Program-made: the position numbers and the translations under genes
NCBI RefSeq assembly: GCF_003731765.1
Contig: NZ_MOAL01000003.1
Span: 186,001-250,000 of the forward strand
Direction of reading: 5' to 3'
From: Pseudomonas chlororaphis
GTDB taxonomy: Bacteria; Pseudomonadota; Gammaproteobacteria; Pseudomonadales; Pseudomonadaceae
DNA: 64,000 nt
The notes under the pieces: model-generated
What the model was told of the DNA's origin: nothing
Seen by the model: the letters and a program-made list of their open reading frames with translations, nothing else
Database searches by the model: none
Shown here: positions 19,171-27,664 of the stretch, one piece after another
Layout: every line of letters starts with the position of its first letter
How positions within the stretch are numbered: position 1 is the stretch's first letter

Positions 19171-20006
19171 GCTTGGTTCTCCAACGCGGGGCTATAGACC
19201 CGCGGCGCATTTTTTTGCGGCAGGTGAATGAGATTGAGGTTGTGCCGGCGTGCCCATTGCACTGCCAGGCCGGTGGGCGCCGAGAGGCTGACCAGGGTCT
19301 GGATGCCAGCGCGCAGGACTTTCTGGATCAGTTCCAGGCTGCAGCGACTGGTGACGATGGCCACGCCGCCGGTGCTGTCGATTTGCTGGCGGATCAGGGC
19401 GCCGATCAGCTTGTCCAGGGCGTTGTGCCGGCCGATGTCTTCACGGCCCAAGAGCAATTCGCCCTGGCGGTCCATAAACACCGCGGCGTGCACCGCGCCA
19501 CTGTGTTGCCCCAGGGGTTGGAAGGCGCCGATGCGCTGGCGCAGGCCGTCGAGCCATTGCGCCGGCGGCAAGGGCGCGCCGGGCAGCACCTTGAGGTCTG
19601 GCAGGGCCTGTTCCACCGCTTCCACGCCACACAGGCCGCAGCCGCTGGTGCCGGCCAACTGGCGGCGCTGCTGCTTGAGGTTCCAGAACGCCCGGTTGGC
19701 GATTTCCACCTGGGCGTACTGGGCCGAACCGGAGCCGGTCAGTTGCAGGTCGTAGATTTCCGAGGCGTCGCTGATGATGCCGCTGCCCAGGCTGAAGCCG
19801 ACGATAAAGTCTTCAAGGTCTGACGGCGTGACCAGCATCACCGCCTGGCTGATGCCGTTGTAGGCGATGGCCAGGGCCACCTCTTCGGCCAGTGCGGTGC
19901 TGTCGGCAGCGCTGTGGTCGAGGTTGCAGTAGCGGTAGGTCTGACTGGCGGCGGGCGCGGGTGTCGCTAAGGCTGGCGCCGCGCGGGCCGGGCGCTTGGC
20001 ATTCAT
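19167..20006 (-). CDS. fdhD: formate dehydrogenase sulfurtransferase FdhD
   Basis: A 279-residue FdhD. Family motifs are visible: EVALAIAYNG near residue 40, DLEDFIVGFSLGSGII, the cysteine pair in GTSGCGLCGVEAV (C-x2-C; sulfur relay), and GREDIGRHNALDKLIG. FdhD carries sulfur from IscS to the molybdenum cofactor of formate dehydrogenases, which fits the overlapping fdhF-like gene. The ATG is at 20004-20006; its ribosome site is weak. The first 35 residues are Ala/Pro-rich and poorly conserved. Confidence 0.95.
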   Translation of the reverse strand: MNAKRPARAAPALATPAPAASQTYRYCNLDHSAADSTALAEEVALAIAYNGISQAVMLVTPSDLEDFIVGFSLGSGIISDASEIYDLQLTGSGSAQYAQVEIANRAFWNLKQQRRQLAGTSGCGLCGVEAVEQALPDLKVLPGAPLPPAQWLDGLRQRIGAFQPLGQHSGAVHAAVFMDRQGELLLGREDIGRHNALDKLIGALIRQQIDSTGGVAIVTSRCSLELIQKVLRAGIQTLVSLSAPTGLAVQWARRHNLNLIHLPQKNAPRVYSPALENQA

Positions 20007-20045
20007 GGGGGCATTACCAGCGGAATATTCAGGGCTAAGACTAAG

Positions 20046-20062
20046 CGCGACAAAGTGTCGCG
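20046..20062. promoter_or_regulatory. perfect 7-bp inverted repeat upstream of fdhD
   Basis: cgcgaca-aag-tgtcgcg is a perfect palindrome 40 bases upstream of the fdhD start and between it and the LysR gene on the same strand. It may be an operator for the neighbouring LysR regulator or a small stem after that gene; there is no U-run, so a terminator is less likely. Confidence 0.4.
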
Positions 20063-20101
20063 TCTAATTGCTAGTACTGATCTGCTGATAGATGGCGTCG
20101 A

Positions 20102-20989
20102 TCATGACGCGCTGAGCGATTCCTGATAAATCGCAAAACAGGCCTCGGCCAGTGCCGAGCGCGGTGCGTGGCGCCGCATGATCAAGCCCAGCCGGGCGAG
20201 GGTGGTGGCCTGCTCGATGGGTTGCAGGCGCAGGTGTTCGGTCAGCGCGTCCAGGCCGCCGTCCAGGGGCATTACCGCGCAACACAGGCCGCCGTGGACC
20301 ATTTGCACCAACTGATGAACGGCATCGGTTTGCAGCAGCGGTTGCGGGGTGAGGCCCCGGCTGTGGAAGTTGTGGTCGATGGACTGGCGAAAGTGCATGC
20401 CGCTGGTGAGCATGCCCAAAGGCAACTCGATCAGCGCCTCCCAGCTCAGGGGGTGCTCGCCAAAGCTGAAAAAGCGCTGGTCGTAGAGCAGGCCCATGCG
20501 GGTCTCCCCCAGGGCCAGTGAGTCGAAGCGTTCGTTATCCAGGCGCTCCAGATAAGAGACGCCGAGGTCGATCCGGTTGCTCGCCAGTTGTTCGAGAATC
20601 TGCTCCGAACTCAAGGCCGAGAGTTCAAAGCGCAAGCTCGGGTGCTCGCCATGCAGGCGCTGCAGCAATGGCAGCGGGTCAAAGCTCGACAACGGCACCA
20701 CCCCCAGGCGCAGCGTGCCCACCAGGTTGCCCCGGCAGGCCGCCGCCTCCGCCTGCAGCCCGTCATAGGCGGCGAGCACGGTGCGGGCCCAGGCCAGCAC
20801 CCGTTCGCCGGGGGCGGTAAAGCCCTCGAAGCGCTGGCCACGGTTGACCAGGGGCAGCGCCAGTTCTTCTTCCAGGCTGCGCAGGCGCATGGACAGGGTC
20901 GGCTGAGTGATGTGGCAGCGGGCGGCGGCCTGGCCGAAGTGGCGGGTCTCGTCGAGGGCGATGAGGAATTTCAGCTGCTTGATGTCCAT
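20102..20989 (-). CDS. LysR-family transcriptional regulator
   Basis: A 295-residue LysR protein: N-terminal winged HTH (MDIKQLKFLIALDETRHFGQ, then CHITQPTLSMRLRSLEEELA) and a periplasmic-binding-like effector domain from about 92 (LRLGVVPLSSFDPLPLL). The ATG at 20987-20989 has AGGAGC upstream. It is co-directional with fdhD and the FdhF/YdeP gene and about 95 bases away, so control of these genes is the natural hypothesis. The effector is unknown. Confidence 0.9.
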   Translation of the reverse strand: MDIKQLKFLIALDETRHFGQAAARCHITQPTLSMRLRSLEEELALPLVNRGQRFEGFTAPGERVLAWARTVLAAYDGLQAEAAACRGNLVGTLRLGVVPLSSFDPLPLLQRLHGEHPSLRFELSALSSEQILEQLASNRIDLGVSYLERLDNERFDSLALGETRMGLLYDQRFFSFGEHPLSWEALIELPLGMLTSGMHFRQSIDHNFHSRGLTPQPLLQTDAVHQLVQMVHGGLCCAVMPLDGGLDALTEHLRLQPIEQATTLARLGLIMRRHAPRSALAEACFAIYQESLSAS

Positions 20990-21128
20990 CTTCGCTCCTG
21001 GGCGCCGGGAAGCCTGGGATTCTAACGTGCTTGGCCCGGGGTGGGGTCATTGGTCATCTGGGAACCCGATGTGTCTGCTCTGGTCTAGTCTTTCGCGTCT
21101 GGACCTATCAACCCAAGGAGTGCGCATC

Positions 21129-21569
21129 ATGAGTATTTTCAGTTTTGTGAAGGAAGCCGGTGAAAAACTGATCGATCTGCTGACCCCTGGCAACGCCAAT
21201 GCCAGCGAGCAATTGAAAGAGCACATTGCCAAGGTCGGCCTGGGCAATCCCAACGTCCAGGCGACGGTGGACGGCGACAAGGTCATCGTCAGTGGCGAGG
21301 TGGCGAGCCAGGAAGAGAAAGAGAAAATTCTCCTGGCCGTGGGCAACATCGCCGGGGTCAGCAGCGTTGAAGACCAGATCACGGTCAGCGGCCCGGTCGT
21401 GGTGGCGGCGGTGTTCGTTACCGTGAAGAAGGGCGACACCCTCAGCGCCATTGCCAAGGTCCACTACGGCAACGCCAACCTGTACAACAAGATTTTCGAG
21501 GCCAACAAGCCGCTGCTGTCGCACCCGGACAAGATCTATCCGGGGCAGGTGCTGCGCATTCCCGAGTAA
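21129..21569 (+). CDS. BON-LysM potassium-binding-type protein (Kbp/YgaU)
   Basis: A 146-residue cytoplasmic protein with a BON domain (about 25-90, VQATVDGDKVIVSGEVASQEE) and a C-terminal LysM domain (about 95-146, TVKKGDTLSAIAKVHYGNA ending in PGQVLRIPE). This is the architecture of E. coli Kbp (YgaU), a cytoplasmic K+ sensor; no signal peptide is present here either. The ATG at 21129 has AAGGAG at ideal distance. It is divergent from the LysR gene and convergent with yrfG across a palindrome. Confidence 0.85.
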   Translation: MSIFSFVKEAGEKLIDLLTPGNANASEQLKEHIAKVGLGNPNVQATVDGDKVIVSGEVASQEEKEKILLAVGNIAGVSSVEDQITVSGPVVVAAVFVTVKKGDTLSAIAKVHYGNANLYNKIFEANKPLLSHPDKIYPGQVLRIPE

Positions 21570-21580
21570 CCCCTGAGAAG

Positions 21581-21628
21581 CCCTCGCGAGCCCATTGGTG
21601 CCTGCGTCAGCGGGCGGGCTCGCGAGGG
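21581..21628. terminator. 13-bp palindrome between convergent kbp-like gene and yrfG
   Basis: ccctcgcgagccc (21581-21593) pairs exactly with gggctcgcgaggg (21616-21628). It lies 12 bases after one stop and just beyond the other. Short T-run (ttt) on the plus strand; probably a shared terminator or REP-derived barrier. Confidence 0.6.
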
Positions 21629-21630
21629 TT

Positions 21631-22293
21631 TCACAGCCCTTCGATCAAGCGACGATAATCGTCCACGGCTGCGAATTCAGCGGTGTCCTTCGGCCCTTTG
21701 CGGCTGTCAGGCTCACTCACCGCCAATAGATGACCGACCCCGAAATCCCGCGCGCTGCGCAGGATCGGCAAGGTGTCGTCGATAAACAGGCTGCGGGCCG
21801 GGTCGAACTGGATATCGGCTTGCAGGGCATCCCAGAACTGTGGGCTCTCCTTGGCAAAACCGTAATCGTGGGAGCTGATCAAACGCTCGAAATACGGCGC
21901 CAGCTCAATGCGTTCCAGCTTCAGCGACAGTGAATCGCGGTGGGCATTGGTGATCAGTACCACGCGTTTGCCGGCTTTTTTGATCGCCGCCAGAAAGGTA
22001 TCGGCGTCCGGGCGCAAGGCGATCAGGTGGGCGGTTTCCAGCTTCAGTTCGCGCACCGGCAGCTTCAGCTCGCTGCTCCAGAAATCCAGGCAGTACCACT
22101 GCAATTGCCCGGCGTTGCGTTCGAACAGCGGTTGCAGCTCCAGCTCCGCCATGGCCCGGCTGACCCCGTGCAATTCGGCGTAGCGCTGGGGCAGGTGTTC
22201 CATCCAGAAGTGATTGTCGTAGTGCAGGTCGAGCAAGGTGCCGTCCATATCCAGCAATACGGTGTCGATCTCGTGCCAGGGCAGTGAGGGCAT
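21631..22293 (-). CDS. yrfG: GMP/IMP nucleotidase YrfG (HAD family)
   Basis: A 220-residue HAD phosphatase. Motif I is VLLDMDGTLLDLHYDNHFW (DxDGT), motif II VLITNAHRDSLSLK, motif III Lys is in DYGFAKESPQFW, and motif IV is SLFIDDTLPIL. The YrfG-specific opening IDTVLLDMDGTLLDL is present. It dephosphorylates purine nucleoside monophosphates. I chose the ATG at 22291-22293 because it gives the E. coli length (222); the open frame extends much further upstream across the nudE promoter, which is not credible. It is divergent from nudE, a common pairing. Confidence 0.9.
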   Translation of the reverse strand: MPSLPWHEIDTVLLDMDGTLLDLHYDNHFWMEHLPQRYAELHGVSRAMAELELQPLFERNAGQLQWYCLDFWSSELKLPVRELKLETAHLIALRPDADTFLAAIKKAGKRVVLITNAHRDSLSLKLERIELAPYFERLISSHDYGFAKESPQFWDALQADIQFDPARSLFIDDTLPILRSARDFGVGHLLAVSEPDSRKGPKDTAEFAAVDDYRRLIEGL

Positions 22294-22419
22294 TGAACAG
22301 GTCTCCAGCGGGCATAAAGTGATCCGCCATCCACTCTCGGCAAAGTCATGCAGCACTTCGGGAACGCAGCGGCTTTCAAACAGCCTGTATAGTAACCCGC
22401 CATCGCCAAGGAGCCCGCC

Positions 22420-22986
22420 ATGCGCCAGAAACCCACCGTACTCGCCCGCGAGATCGTCGCCACCAGCCGCCTGTTCTGCGTCGAAGAAGTGCAGTTGCGC
22501 TTCTCCAACGGGGTCGAGCGCACCTATGAGCGTTTGGTCGGCAAGGGCGCCGGTTATGGCGCAGTGATGATCGTGGCCATGCTCGATGCCGAGCACGCGG
22601 TGTTGGTGGAGGAGTATTGCGGCGGCACCGATGCCTACGAGCTGTCCTTGCCCAAGGGCCTGATCGAGCCGGGGGAGGACGTGCTGGCGGCGGCCGAGCG
22701 TGAGCTCAAGGAGGAGGCCGGCTATGGCGCCCGGCAACTGGAGCACCTGACCGAGCTGTCGTTGTCGCCGGGTTACATGAGCCAGAAGATCCAGGTGGTG
22801 CTGGCCAGCGACCTGTACGAAGAGCGTCTGGAAGGCGACGAGCCCGAGCCCATGGGCGTCGACAAGATCAACCTGCGCGAGCTGGCGGGCCTGGCGCAGA
22901 ACCCGAGGTTCACCGAGGGCCGTGCCTTGGCGGCGCTGTACCTGGCCCGGGACCTGCTGATCCAGCGTGGAGTGTTTCAGGCATGA
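22420..22986 (+). CDS. nudE: ADP compounds hydrolase NudE
   Basis: A 188-residue Nudix hydrolase. The Nudix box is complete: GLIEPGEDVLAAAERELKEEAGY fits G-x5-E-x7-REUXEEXGU (only the key G, E, RE and EE positions matter). NudE cleaves ADP-ribose, Ap3A and NADH-type molecules. The ATG has AAGGAG upstream. The stop overlaps the cysQ start (ATGA), so nudE and cysQ are translationally coupled; both remove nucleotide by-products. Confidence 0.93.
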   Translation: MRQKPTVLAREIVATSRLFCVEEVQLRFSNGVERTYERLVGKGAGYGAVMIVAMLDAEHAVLVEEYCGGTDAYELSLPKGLIEPGEDVLAAAERELKEEAGYGARQLEHLTELSLSPGYMSQKIQVVLASDLYEERLEGDEPEPMGVDKINLRELAGLAQNPRFTEGRALAALYLARDLLIQRGVFQA

Positions 22987-23825
22987 GCGAGTCGTCGATG
23001 CAGTTTCCCCATCCCTTGTTGGCCCCGGTGATTGAGCTGGCCCGACGCGCCGGCGAGGTAATCCTGCCGTTCTGGCGTGCCGATGTGGAAGTGCTGCAAA
23101 AGGCCGATGAGTCGCCGGTGACCGCCGCCGACCTGGCCGCCCACCACCTGATCCTGGCCGGCCTGACCGCGCTGGACCCGAGCATTCCGGTGCTGTCCGA
23201 GGAAGACGCCAACATCCCCCAGGCTGTGCGTGCCGGTTGGCAACGCTGGTGGCTGGTGGACCCGCTGGATGGCACCAAGGAGTTCATCGCCGGCAGCGAG
23301 GAGTTCACTGTGAATATCGCCCTGATCGAACAGGGCCGAGTGGTGTTCGGCGTGGTGTCGATGCCCACCAATGGCCGCTGCTACTTCGGTGGCGCGGGCC
23401 TGGGAGCCTGGCGCGCGGATCAGGATCAGGCGCCGTTGCCGATTCAGGTGCGTGAGCGGTTGGCGCCAGGGCAAGCCTTTACCGTGGTTGCCAGCCGGCG
23501 CCATTCCAGCCCGGAGCAGGAGCGCTTGCTCAATGGCTTGGGTGAGGCGCTGGGCGAGTTGCAACTGGCGAACATCGGCAGTTCGCTGAAGTTCTGCCTG
23601 CTGGCCGAAGGGGCGGCGGATTGCTACCCGCGCCTGGCCCCCACATCCCAGTGGGATACCGCTGCGGCCCAGGGCGTGCTGGAAGGCGCGGGAGGCGAGG
23701 TATTGGACCTGGCGGGTGAGGCGTTCTGCTACCCGCCGCGGGAGTCGTTGCTCAATGGCTTCTTCCTGGCGCTGCCGGCCCAGGCGCCGTGGCGCGCCAA
23801 GCTGCTGGAACTGGCCCGCGCCTAA
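22983..23825 (+). CDS. cysQ: 3'(2'),5'-bisphosphate nucleotidase CysQ
   Basis: A 280-residue inositol-monophosphatase-fold phosphatase. Metal-binding motifs: VLSEEDANIP (EE pair), WLVDPLDGTKEFIAGSEEF (DPLDGT) and WDTAAAQGVLEGAGG. It converts 3'-phosphoadenosine-5'-phosphate to AMP, protecting sulfate assimilation. It is the second gene of a nudE-cysQ operon with a four-base overlap. The length and motifs are normal. Confidence 0.95.
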   Translation: MSESSMQFPHPLLAPVIELARRAGEVILPFWRADVEVLQKADESPVTAADLAAHHLILAGLTALDPSIPVLSEEDANIPQAVRAGWQRWWLVDPLDGTKEFIAGSEEFTVNIALIEQGRVVFGVVSMPTNGRCYFGGAGLGAWRADQDQAPLPIQVRERLAPGQAFTVVASRRHSSPEQERLLNGLGEALGELQLANIGSSLKFCLLAEGAADCYPRLAPTSQWDTAAAQGVLEGAGGEVLDLAGEAFCYPPRESLLNGFFLALPAQAPWRAKLLELARA

Positions 23826-23833
23826 GTCCCCTC

Positions 23834-23918
23834 TGTAGGAGCTGGCTTGCCGGCGATGGCGTCCTCAAACTTGGCACTGACCTTGAGGATGCGATGGCTG
23901 GCAAGCCAGCTCTTGCAC
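23834..23918. repeat. REPIN (paired REP elements)
   Basis: tgtaggagctggcttgccggcga at the left and ...tggctggcaagccagctctt at the right are inverted REP arms about 45 bases apart. The inner 'tcctcaaac...ccttgagga' also pairs. It separates convergent cysQ and the thioesterase-like gene. Confidence 0.8.
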
Positions 23919-23924
23919 GGCGGG

Positions 23925-24380
23925 TTAGCGGTGCAGGACGTATTGTCCGCTGAAGCTGACCGCTGCCTCGTCACTGCCTGCATTGACGACCCGGGTTTGC
24001 AGGGTCAGGCGGGCGCGGCCGTAGCGCTGGTAGGTGGTCAGGAATTTCTTCCACACGGCGGCGCTGGGTGCTTCGCAGATCGCGATGCCGTCGGTGGTGA
24101 CCGGCAACGGGTAGCTGATCTGCCCCTCTTGGATCACGATGTGCCCGTCCTCGATCCCTTCTTCCTTGAGCCGCAGGTGCAGCCAGCCCCAGCCCGCCAG
24201 CACCGCGCCGCAGTACAGGCTGCCGCCGAACATGGTGCTCTTGTGGTTGACGTTGGCGTCCAGGGGCAGTTGCAGGCGCAGCTGCTGTTCTTGCCAGTCG
24301 AGCACCTTAAGGCCCATGTCCCGCGTCAGCGGAATGTCGTGGTGGAGGACGGATTCCAGGTAACGACTGTCGCGGTTCAT
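23925..24380 (-). CDS. YiiD C-terminal-type thioesterase-like protein
   Basis: A 151-residue hotdog-like protein with the pattern VNHKSTMFGGSLYCGAVLAGWG typical of the YiiD C-terminal putative thioesterase domain (the key part is HKSTMFGGSLY). The substrate is unknown. The ATG at 24378-24380 has AGAGG upstream; a longer frame starting at 24467 would overlap the end of dctD and is rejected. It lies 43 bases downstream of dctD on the same strand and may be its operon tail. Confidence 0.75.
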   Translation of the reverse strand: MNRDSRYLESVLHHDIPLTRDMGLKVLDWQEQQLRLQLPLDANVNHKSTMFGGSLYCGAVLAGWGWLHLRLKEEGIEDGHIVIQEGQISYPLPVTTDGIAICEAPSAAVWKKFLTTYQRYGRARLTLQTRVVNAGSDEAAVSFSGQYVLHR

Positions 24381-24423
24381 GCAGAGGCCTCTGTCGGGCA
24401 AGGGTGGAAGGGGATGGTGCGCT

Positions 24424-25824
24424 TCAATCCAGGTCATCGTTGCCAGGGCTGGTGCCGCTGTCGGCAAAGTTCAAACCGTGCTTGCGCAGTTTGTCGTGCA
24501 GGGTCTTGCGCGGCACGCCCAAGGCTTGCGCCAGGCTGCGTACGGAGTTGTGGCCGTGGGCCAGTTCGGCGGCGATCAGGTTTTTTTCAAAGTGTTCCAC
24601 CTGTTCGCTAAGCCCACCCTCTATTGCTGGCATTACAGTAGTCGCGGTGCCTTGGGGCTCGCTGTTGTCCAAGGCCAGTTCCAGGCCCAAGGCGAAGCGT
24701 TCGGCGGCATTCTGCAACTCCCGCACATTGCCCGGCCAGCCGTGGCGCAGCAGCAGGGCACGGTGCCCCGGTTGCAGTTCGTGGGGCGGCAGGCCGTGGC
24801 GCGCGCTGGCCTCGTCGGCAAAGTGCTGGAACAGGATCAGCGCGTCATCGCCGCGCTCGCGCAATGGCGGAATGCGCAGCGGTGCCACGTTCAGGCGGTA
24901 GTAAAGGTCGGCGCGGAAGCGCCCCTGGTCGGCGGCCTGGCGCAGGTCTTCCTTGGTCGCGGCGATGATGCGGATGTCCAGGGGGATCAACTGGTTGCCC
25001 CCCAGACGTTCCACCACTCGCTCCTGGAGCATGCGCAGCAGCTTGACCTGCACATCCAGGCTCATGCTTTCGATTTCATCGAGGAACAGGGTGCCGCCGT
25101 TGGCGAATTCGAACTTGCCGATGCGGCGTTTCTGCGCCCCGGTAAAGGCGCCAGGCTCGTGGCCGAACAGTTCGCTTTCCACCACCGACTCCGCCAGGGC
25201 CCCGGCGTTGATCGCCACGAAGGGGCCGTTGCGGCGGTTCGACAGGTCGTGCAGCGCCCGCGCCACCACCTCTTTGCCGGCCCCGGTTTCACCGAGGATC
25301 AGCACGTCGGCCTTGGTTGCGGCCAGCGCGCCGATCTGCTCCCGCAGGCGCAGCATCGGTGCCGACTGGCCCACCAGCCGGGCGCTGAGCTGCTGGCGGT
25401 CGCTCAGGGCCAGGCGCAGGCTGCGGTTGTCCAGCACCAGGCGGCGCCAGTCCAGGGCCCGGCGCACGCTGTCGAGCAGGGCGTCGCTGGCAAAGGGTTT
25501 CTCCAGGAAGTCGTAGGCCCCGGCGCGCATTGCTTGCACCGCCAGGGGTACGTCGCCGTGGCCGGTGATCAGCAGCACCGGCAGCTCCGGGTCCTGGGCG
25601 TGCAATTGCGCCAGCAACTCCAGGCCGTCCATGCCCGGCATGCGAATGTCGCTGACCACCACCCCCGGCCAGTCACGCTCCAGGCGCGCAGCCAGGCCCT
25701 GGGCTTCGGCCAGGGTGAGGATCTTCAACCCGGCCAGGTCCAGGGTCTGGCTCAGGGCCTGACGCAGGTGGGGATCGTCGTCGATCAGCACCACCTGGAT
25801 GCGGTGGTCGATGGCGTTGCTCAT
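24424..25824 (-). CDS. dctD: sigma-54-dependent response regulator DctD
   Basis: A 466-residue NtrC-type activator. The receiver (about 8-120) contains VVLIDDDPHLRQAL and the phospho-acceptor in GVVVSDIRMPGMDG. The AAA+ domain has Walker A GETGAGKEVVA, the sigma-54 contact GAFTGA (in EPGAFTGAQKRR) and GGTLFLDEIESM. A Fis-type HTH closes the protein (SLAQALGVPRKTLHDKLRKHG). With DctB it activates C4-dicarboxylate uptake genes from sigma-54 promoters. The start overlaps the dctB stop (ATGA). No dctPQM or dctA lies nearby, unlike what I recall in P. aeruginosa. Confidence 0.92.
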   Translation of the reverse strand: MSNAIDHRIQVVLIDDDPHLRQALSQTLDLAGLKILTLAEAQGLAARLERDWPGVVVSDIRMPGMDGLELLAQLHAQDPELPVLLITGHGDVPLAVQAMRAGAYDFLEKPFASDALLDSVRRALDWRRLVLDNRSLRLALSDRQQLSARLVGQSAPMLRLREQIGALAATKADVLILGETGAGKEVVARALHDLSNRRNGPFVAINAGALAESVVESELFGHEPGAFTGAQKRRIGKFEFANGGTLFLDEIESMSLDVQVKLLRMLQERVVERLGGNQLIPLDIRIIAATKEDLRQAADQGRFRADLYYRLNVAPLRIPPLRERGDDALILFQHFADEASARHGLPPHELQPGHRALLLRHGWPGNVRELQNAAERFALGLELALDNSEPQGTATTVMPAIEGGLSEQVEHFEKNLIAAELAHGHNSVRSLAQALGVPRKTLHDKLRKHGLNFADSGTSPGNDDLD

Positions 25825-27659
25825 GCGCTTCGGTCCTCGGACGGTTGCAGGCTCACCCCCGGCGCGCCGGCGCGCAGCCGCAGGGTGATCAGGGCGCCGC
25901 CCTCGCGGTGGTTGGCGAACGACAGTTCACCGCCAAAGGCGCGCATCAAGGTGTCACAGATCGCCAACCCCAGGCCCAGGCCCTGGGTTCGGGTCTTGGT
26001 GGTGTAGAAGGGTTCGCCGGCGCGGCCCAGGGCCTCCAGGCAGAAGCCCGGGCCGTTGTCGCGAATGTACAGGTTGACGCCCGTGGCGGTGGATTCGGCA
26101 CTCAGCCAGAGTTTGCGCGGCGGGCCTTTTTCGGTCAGGGCGTCCAGGGCGTTGGCCAGCAGGTTGCCGAGCACCTGGCGCAGGCGGGTTTCCCCGGCCT
26201 CGACCCACAGGGTGGCGGCCGGCAGGTCGCGGATCAGCTCCACCTCCATGGCCCGCCGACGCTTGGCCAGCAAGGCCAGGGCATCGTCCAGGGCCGGTTG
26301 CAGGGCCACGCTTTCCGGGGCGTGGCGGTCGCGCCGGGCGAAGGCCCGCAGGTGGGCGATGATCGACGCCATGCGCCCGGTCAGCTCGCTGATCAGCTTG
26401 AGGTTGCCCCGGGCGTCGTCGGTGCGCTGGTGGTCCAGCAGCACTTCGGCGTTTTCCGCATAGCTGCGGATCGCTGCCAAGGGTTGGTTGAGCTCGTGGC
26501 TGATGCTCGCCGACATGGTGCCCAGGGCCGAGAGCTTGCCGGCCTGGACCAGGTCGTCCTGGGCCCGTACCAGTTCCTGCTGGGCGGTTTCTCGCTCCAG
26601 TACTTCCTGTTTCAGCCGGCGGTTCAGGCCTTCCAGGTCGCTGGTACGTTCAGCCACGCGCATTTCCAGTTCGCGCCGGGCCTTGGCCTCGAAGGCGATG
26701 CGCTCCAGGTAGTGGCGGCGGCGTTGCATCATCAAACCCAGCAACAGCATCAGCACCAACAGGGCGGCGCCGCCAATGGCGACCACCGTACGCACCGGAC
26801 GATCGATCAGGGTGCGCGGGGCGAGGATGCTGACGTTCCAGCCGGTTTCCTCGATGGCCTGGGTCTGGGTCAGCCAGGCCGCCGGGTCGAGGTTCAGCGG
26901 CCGCGGGTCGCGGGTCGGGTAGGGCTGGATCGCGGTGATCGCCTGGTTCTCTGTGGGGCTCAGGGTGCGGGTCGAGCGAAAGCGCCATTCCGGGCGCGAG
27001 GTCAGGATCACCACGCCGTTGTGGTCGGTCAGCAGCAGCTGTTCAGGGGTGCGGCCCCACAGGCTTTCGGTGTGGTCCAGGTCGACCTTGATCACCAGCA
27101 CGCCGATGATTTTTTCCCGGTCGCGCACGGCTGCGGCGAAGAAGTAGCCGCGTTTGGCCGAGGTGGTGCCCAGGCCGAAGAAGCGCCCCAGGCGCCCGGC
27201 CATGGCCTCGCTGAAATAGGGGCGGAAGGCGAAGTTGCGACCCACGAAGCTGTCGTGTTTGTCCCAGTTGGAGGCCGCCAGGGTCTTGCCTTCGGTGTCC
27301 ATCAGGTACATGACTTCGGCGCCGGTCTGGGCGCTGATGTTTTTCAGCAGGCGGTTGGCATTGCCTTGGGTGATGCCGTCATCGGGCACCGAAAGCACCG
27401 CGCGCAGGGCCGGCAGATCGCCGAGGATTTGCGGCAGCACTTCATAGCGGTGCAGGGTGCCCAGCAGGTTGGCGACGTAGAGGTCTAGGGTCTGCCGGTT
27501 CTGTCCCACCAGTTCGCTGCGGTAGTAACGCTCGGCCAGGTGTTCCAGGGGCCATAGCAGCGGCGCCAGGCACAGGGCCAGAAGGGCCAGGCTGCGCCAG
27601 CGGGGGCGACGGGGAAGGGTGGGGGTCATGAGCTTGGGCGCCTGTGGATACAGGCGCAT
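25821..27659 (-). CDS. dctB: C4-dicarboxylate sensor histidine kinase DctB
   Basis: A 612-residue membrane kinase. A hydrophobic helix near residues 22-40 and a second near 295-315 flank a large periplasmic double-PAS sensor (segments such as EVMYLMDTEGKTLAASNW and SFVGRNFAFRPYF, a DctB signature). A coiled coil leads to the H box SASISHELNQPLAAIRSY, then the N box NLLANALDAL, DNGPGF and TQGLGLGLAICD. It senses succinate, fumarate or malate. The ATG at 27657-27659 lies only five bases after the rmlD stop; an alternative ATG at 27629 removes ten residues. Neither has a strong ribosome site. Confidence 0.9.
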   Translation of the reverse strand: MRLYPQAPKLMTPTLPRRPRWRSLALLALCLAPLLWPLEHLAERYYRSELVGQNRQTLDLYVANLLGTLHRYEVLPQILGDLPALRAVLSVPDDGITQGNANRLLKNISAQTGAEVMYLMDTEGKTLAASNWDKHDSFVGRNFAFRPYFSEAMAGRLGRFFGLGTTSAKRGYFFAAAVRDREKIIGVLVIKVDLDHTESLWGRTPEQLLLTDHNGVVILTSRPEWRFRSTRTLSPTENQAITAIQPYPTRDPRPLNLDPAAWLTQTQAIEETGWNVSILAPRTLIDRPVRTVVAIGGAALLVLMLLLGLMMQRRRHYLERIAFEAKARRELEMRVAERTSDLEGLNRRLKQEVLERETAQQELVRAQDDLVQAGKLSALGTMSASISHELNQPLAAIRSYAENAEVLLDHQRTDDARGNLKLISELTGRMASIIAHLRAFARRDRHAPESVALQPALDDALALLAKRRRAMEVELIRDLPAATLWVEAGETRLRQVLGNLLANALDALTEKGPPRKLWLSAESTATGVNLYIRDNGPGFCLEALGRAGEPFYTTKTRTQGLGLGLAICDTLMRAFGGELSFANHREGGALITLRLRAGAPGVSLQPSEDRSA

Positions 27660-27664
27660 TATGC

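Noticed and set aside
16756..19197. 813-codon open frame on the plus strand opposite the molybdopterin oxidoreductase
   Set aside because: Shadow of the real gene; low-complexity His/Gln/Val-rich translation and no ribosome site.
24379..27488. two long plus-strand frames opposite dctD and dctB
   Set aside because: Antisense shadows; dctB and dctD show all expected motifs.
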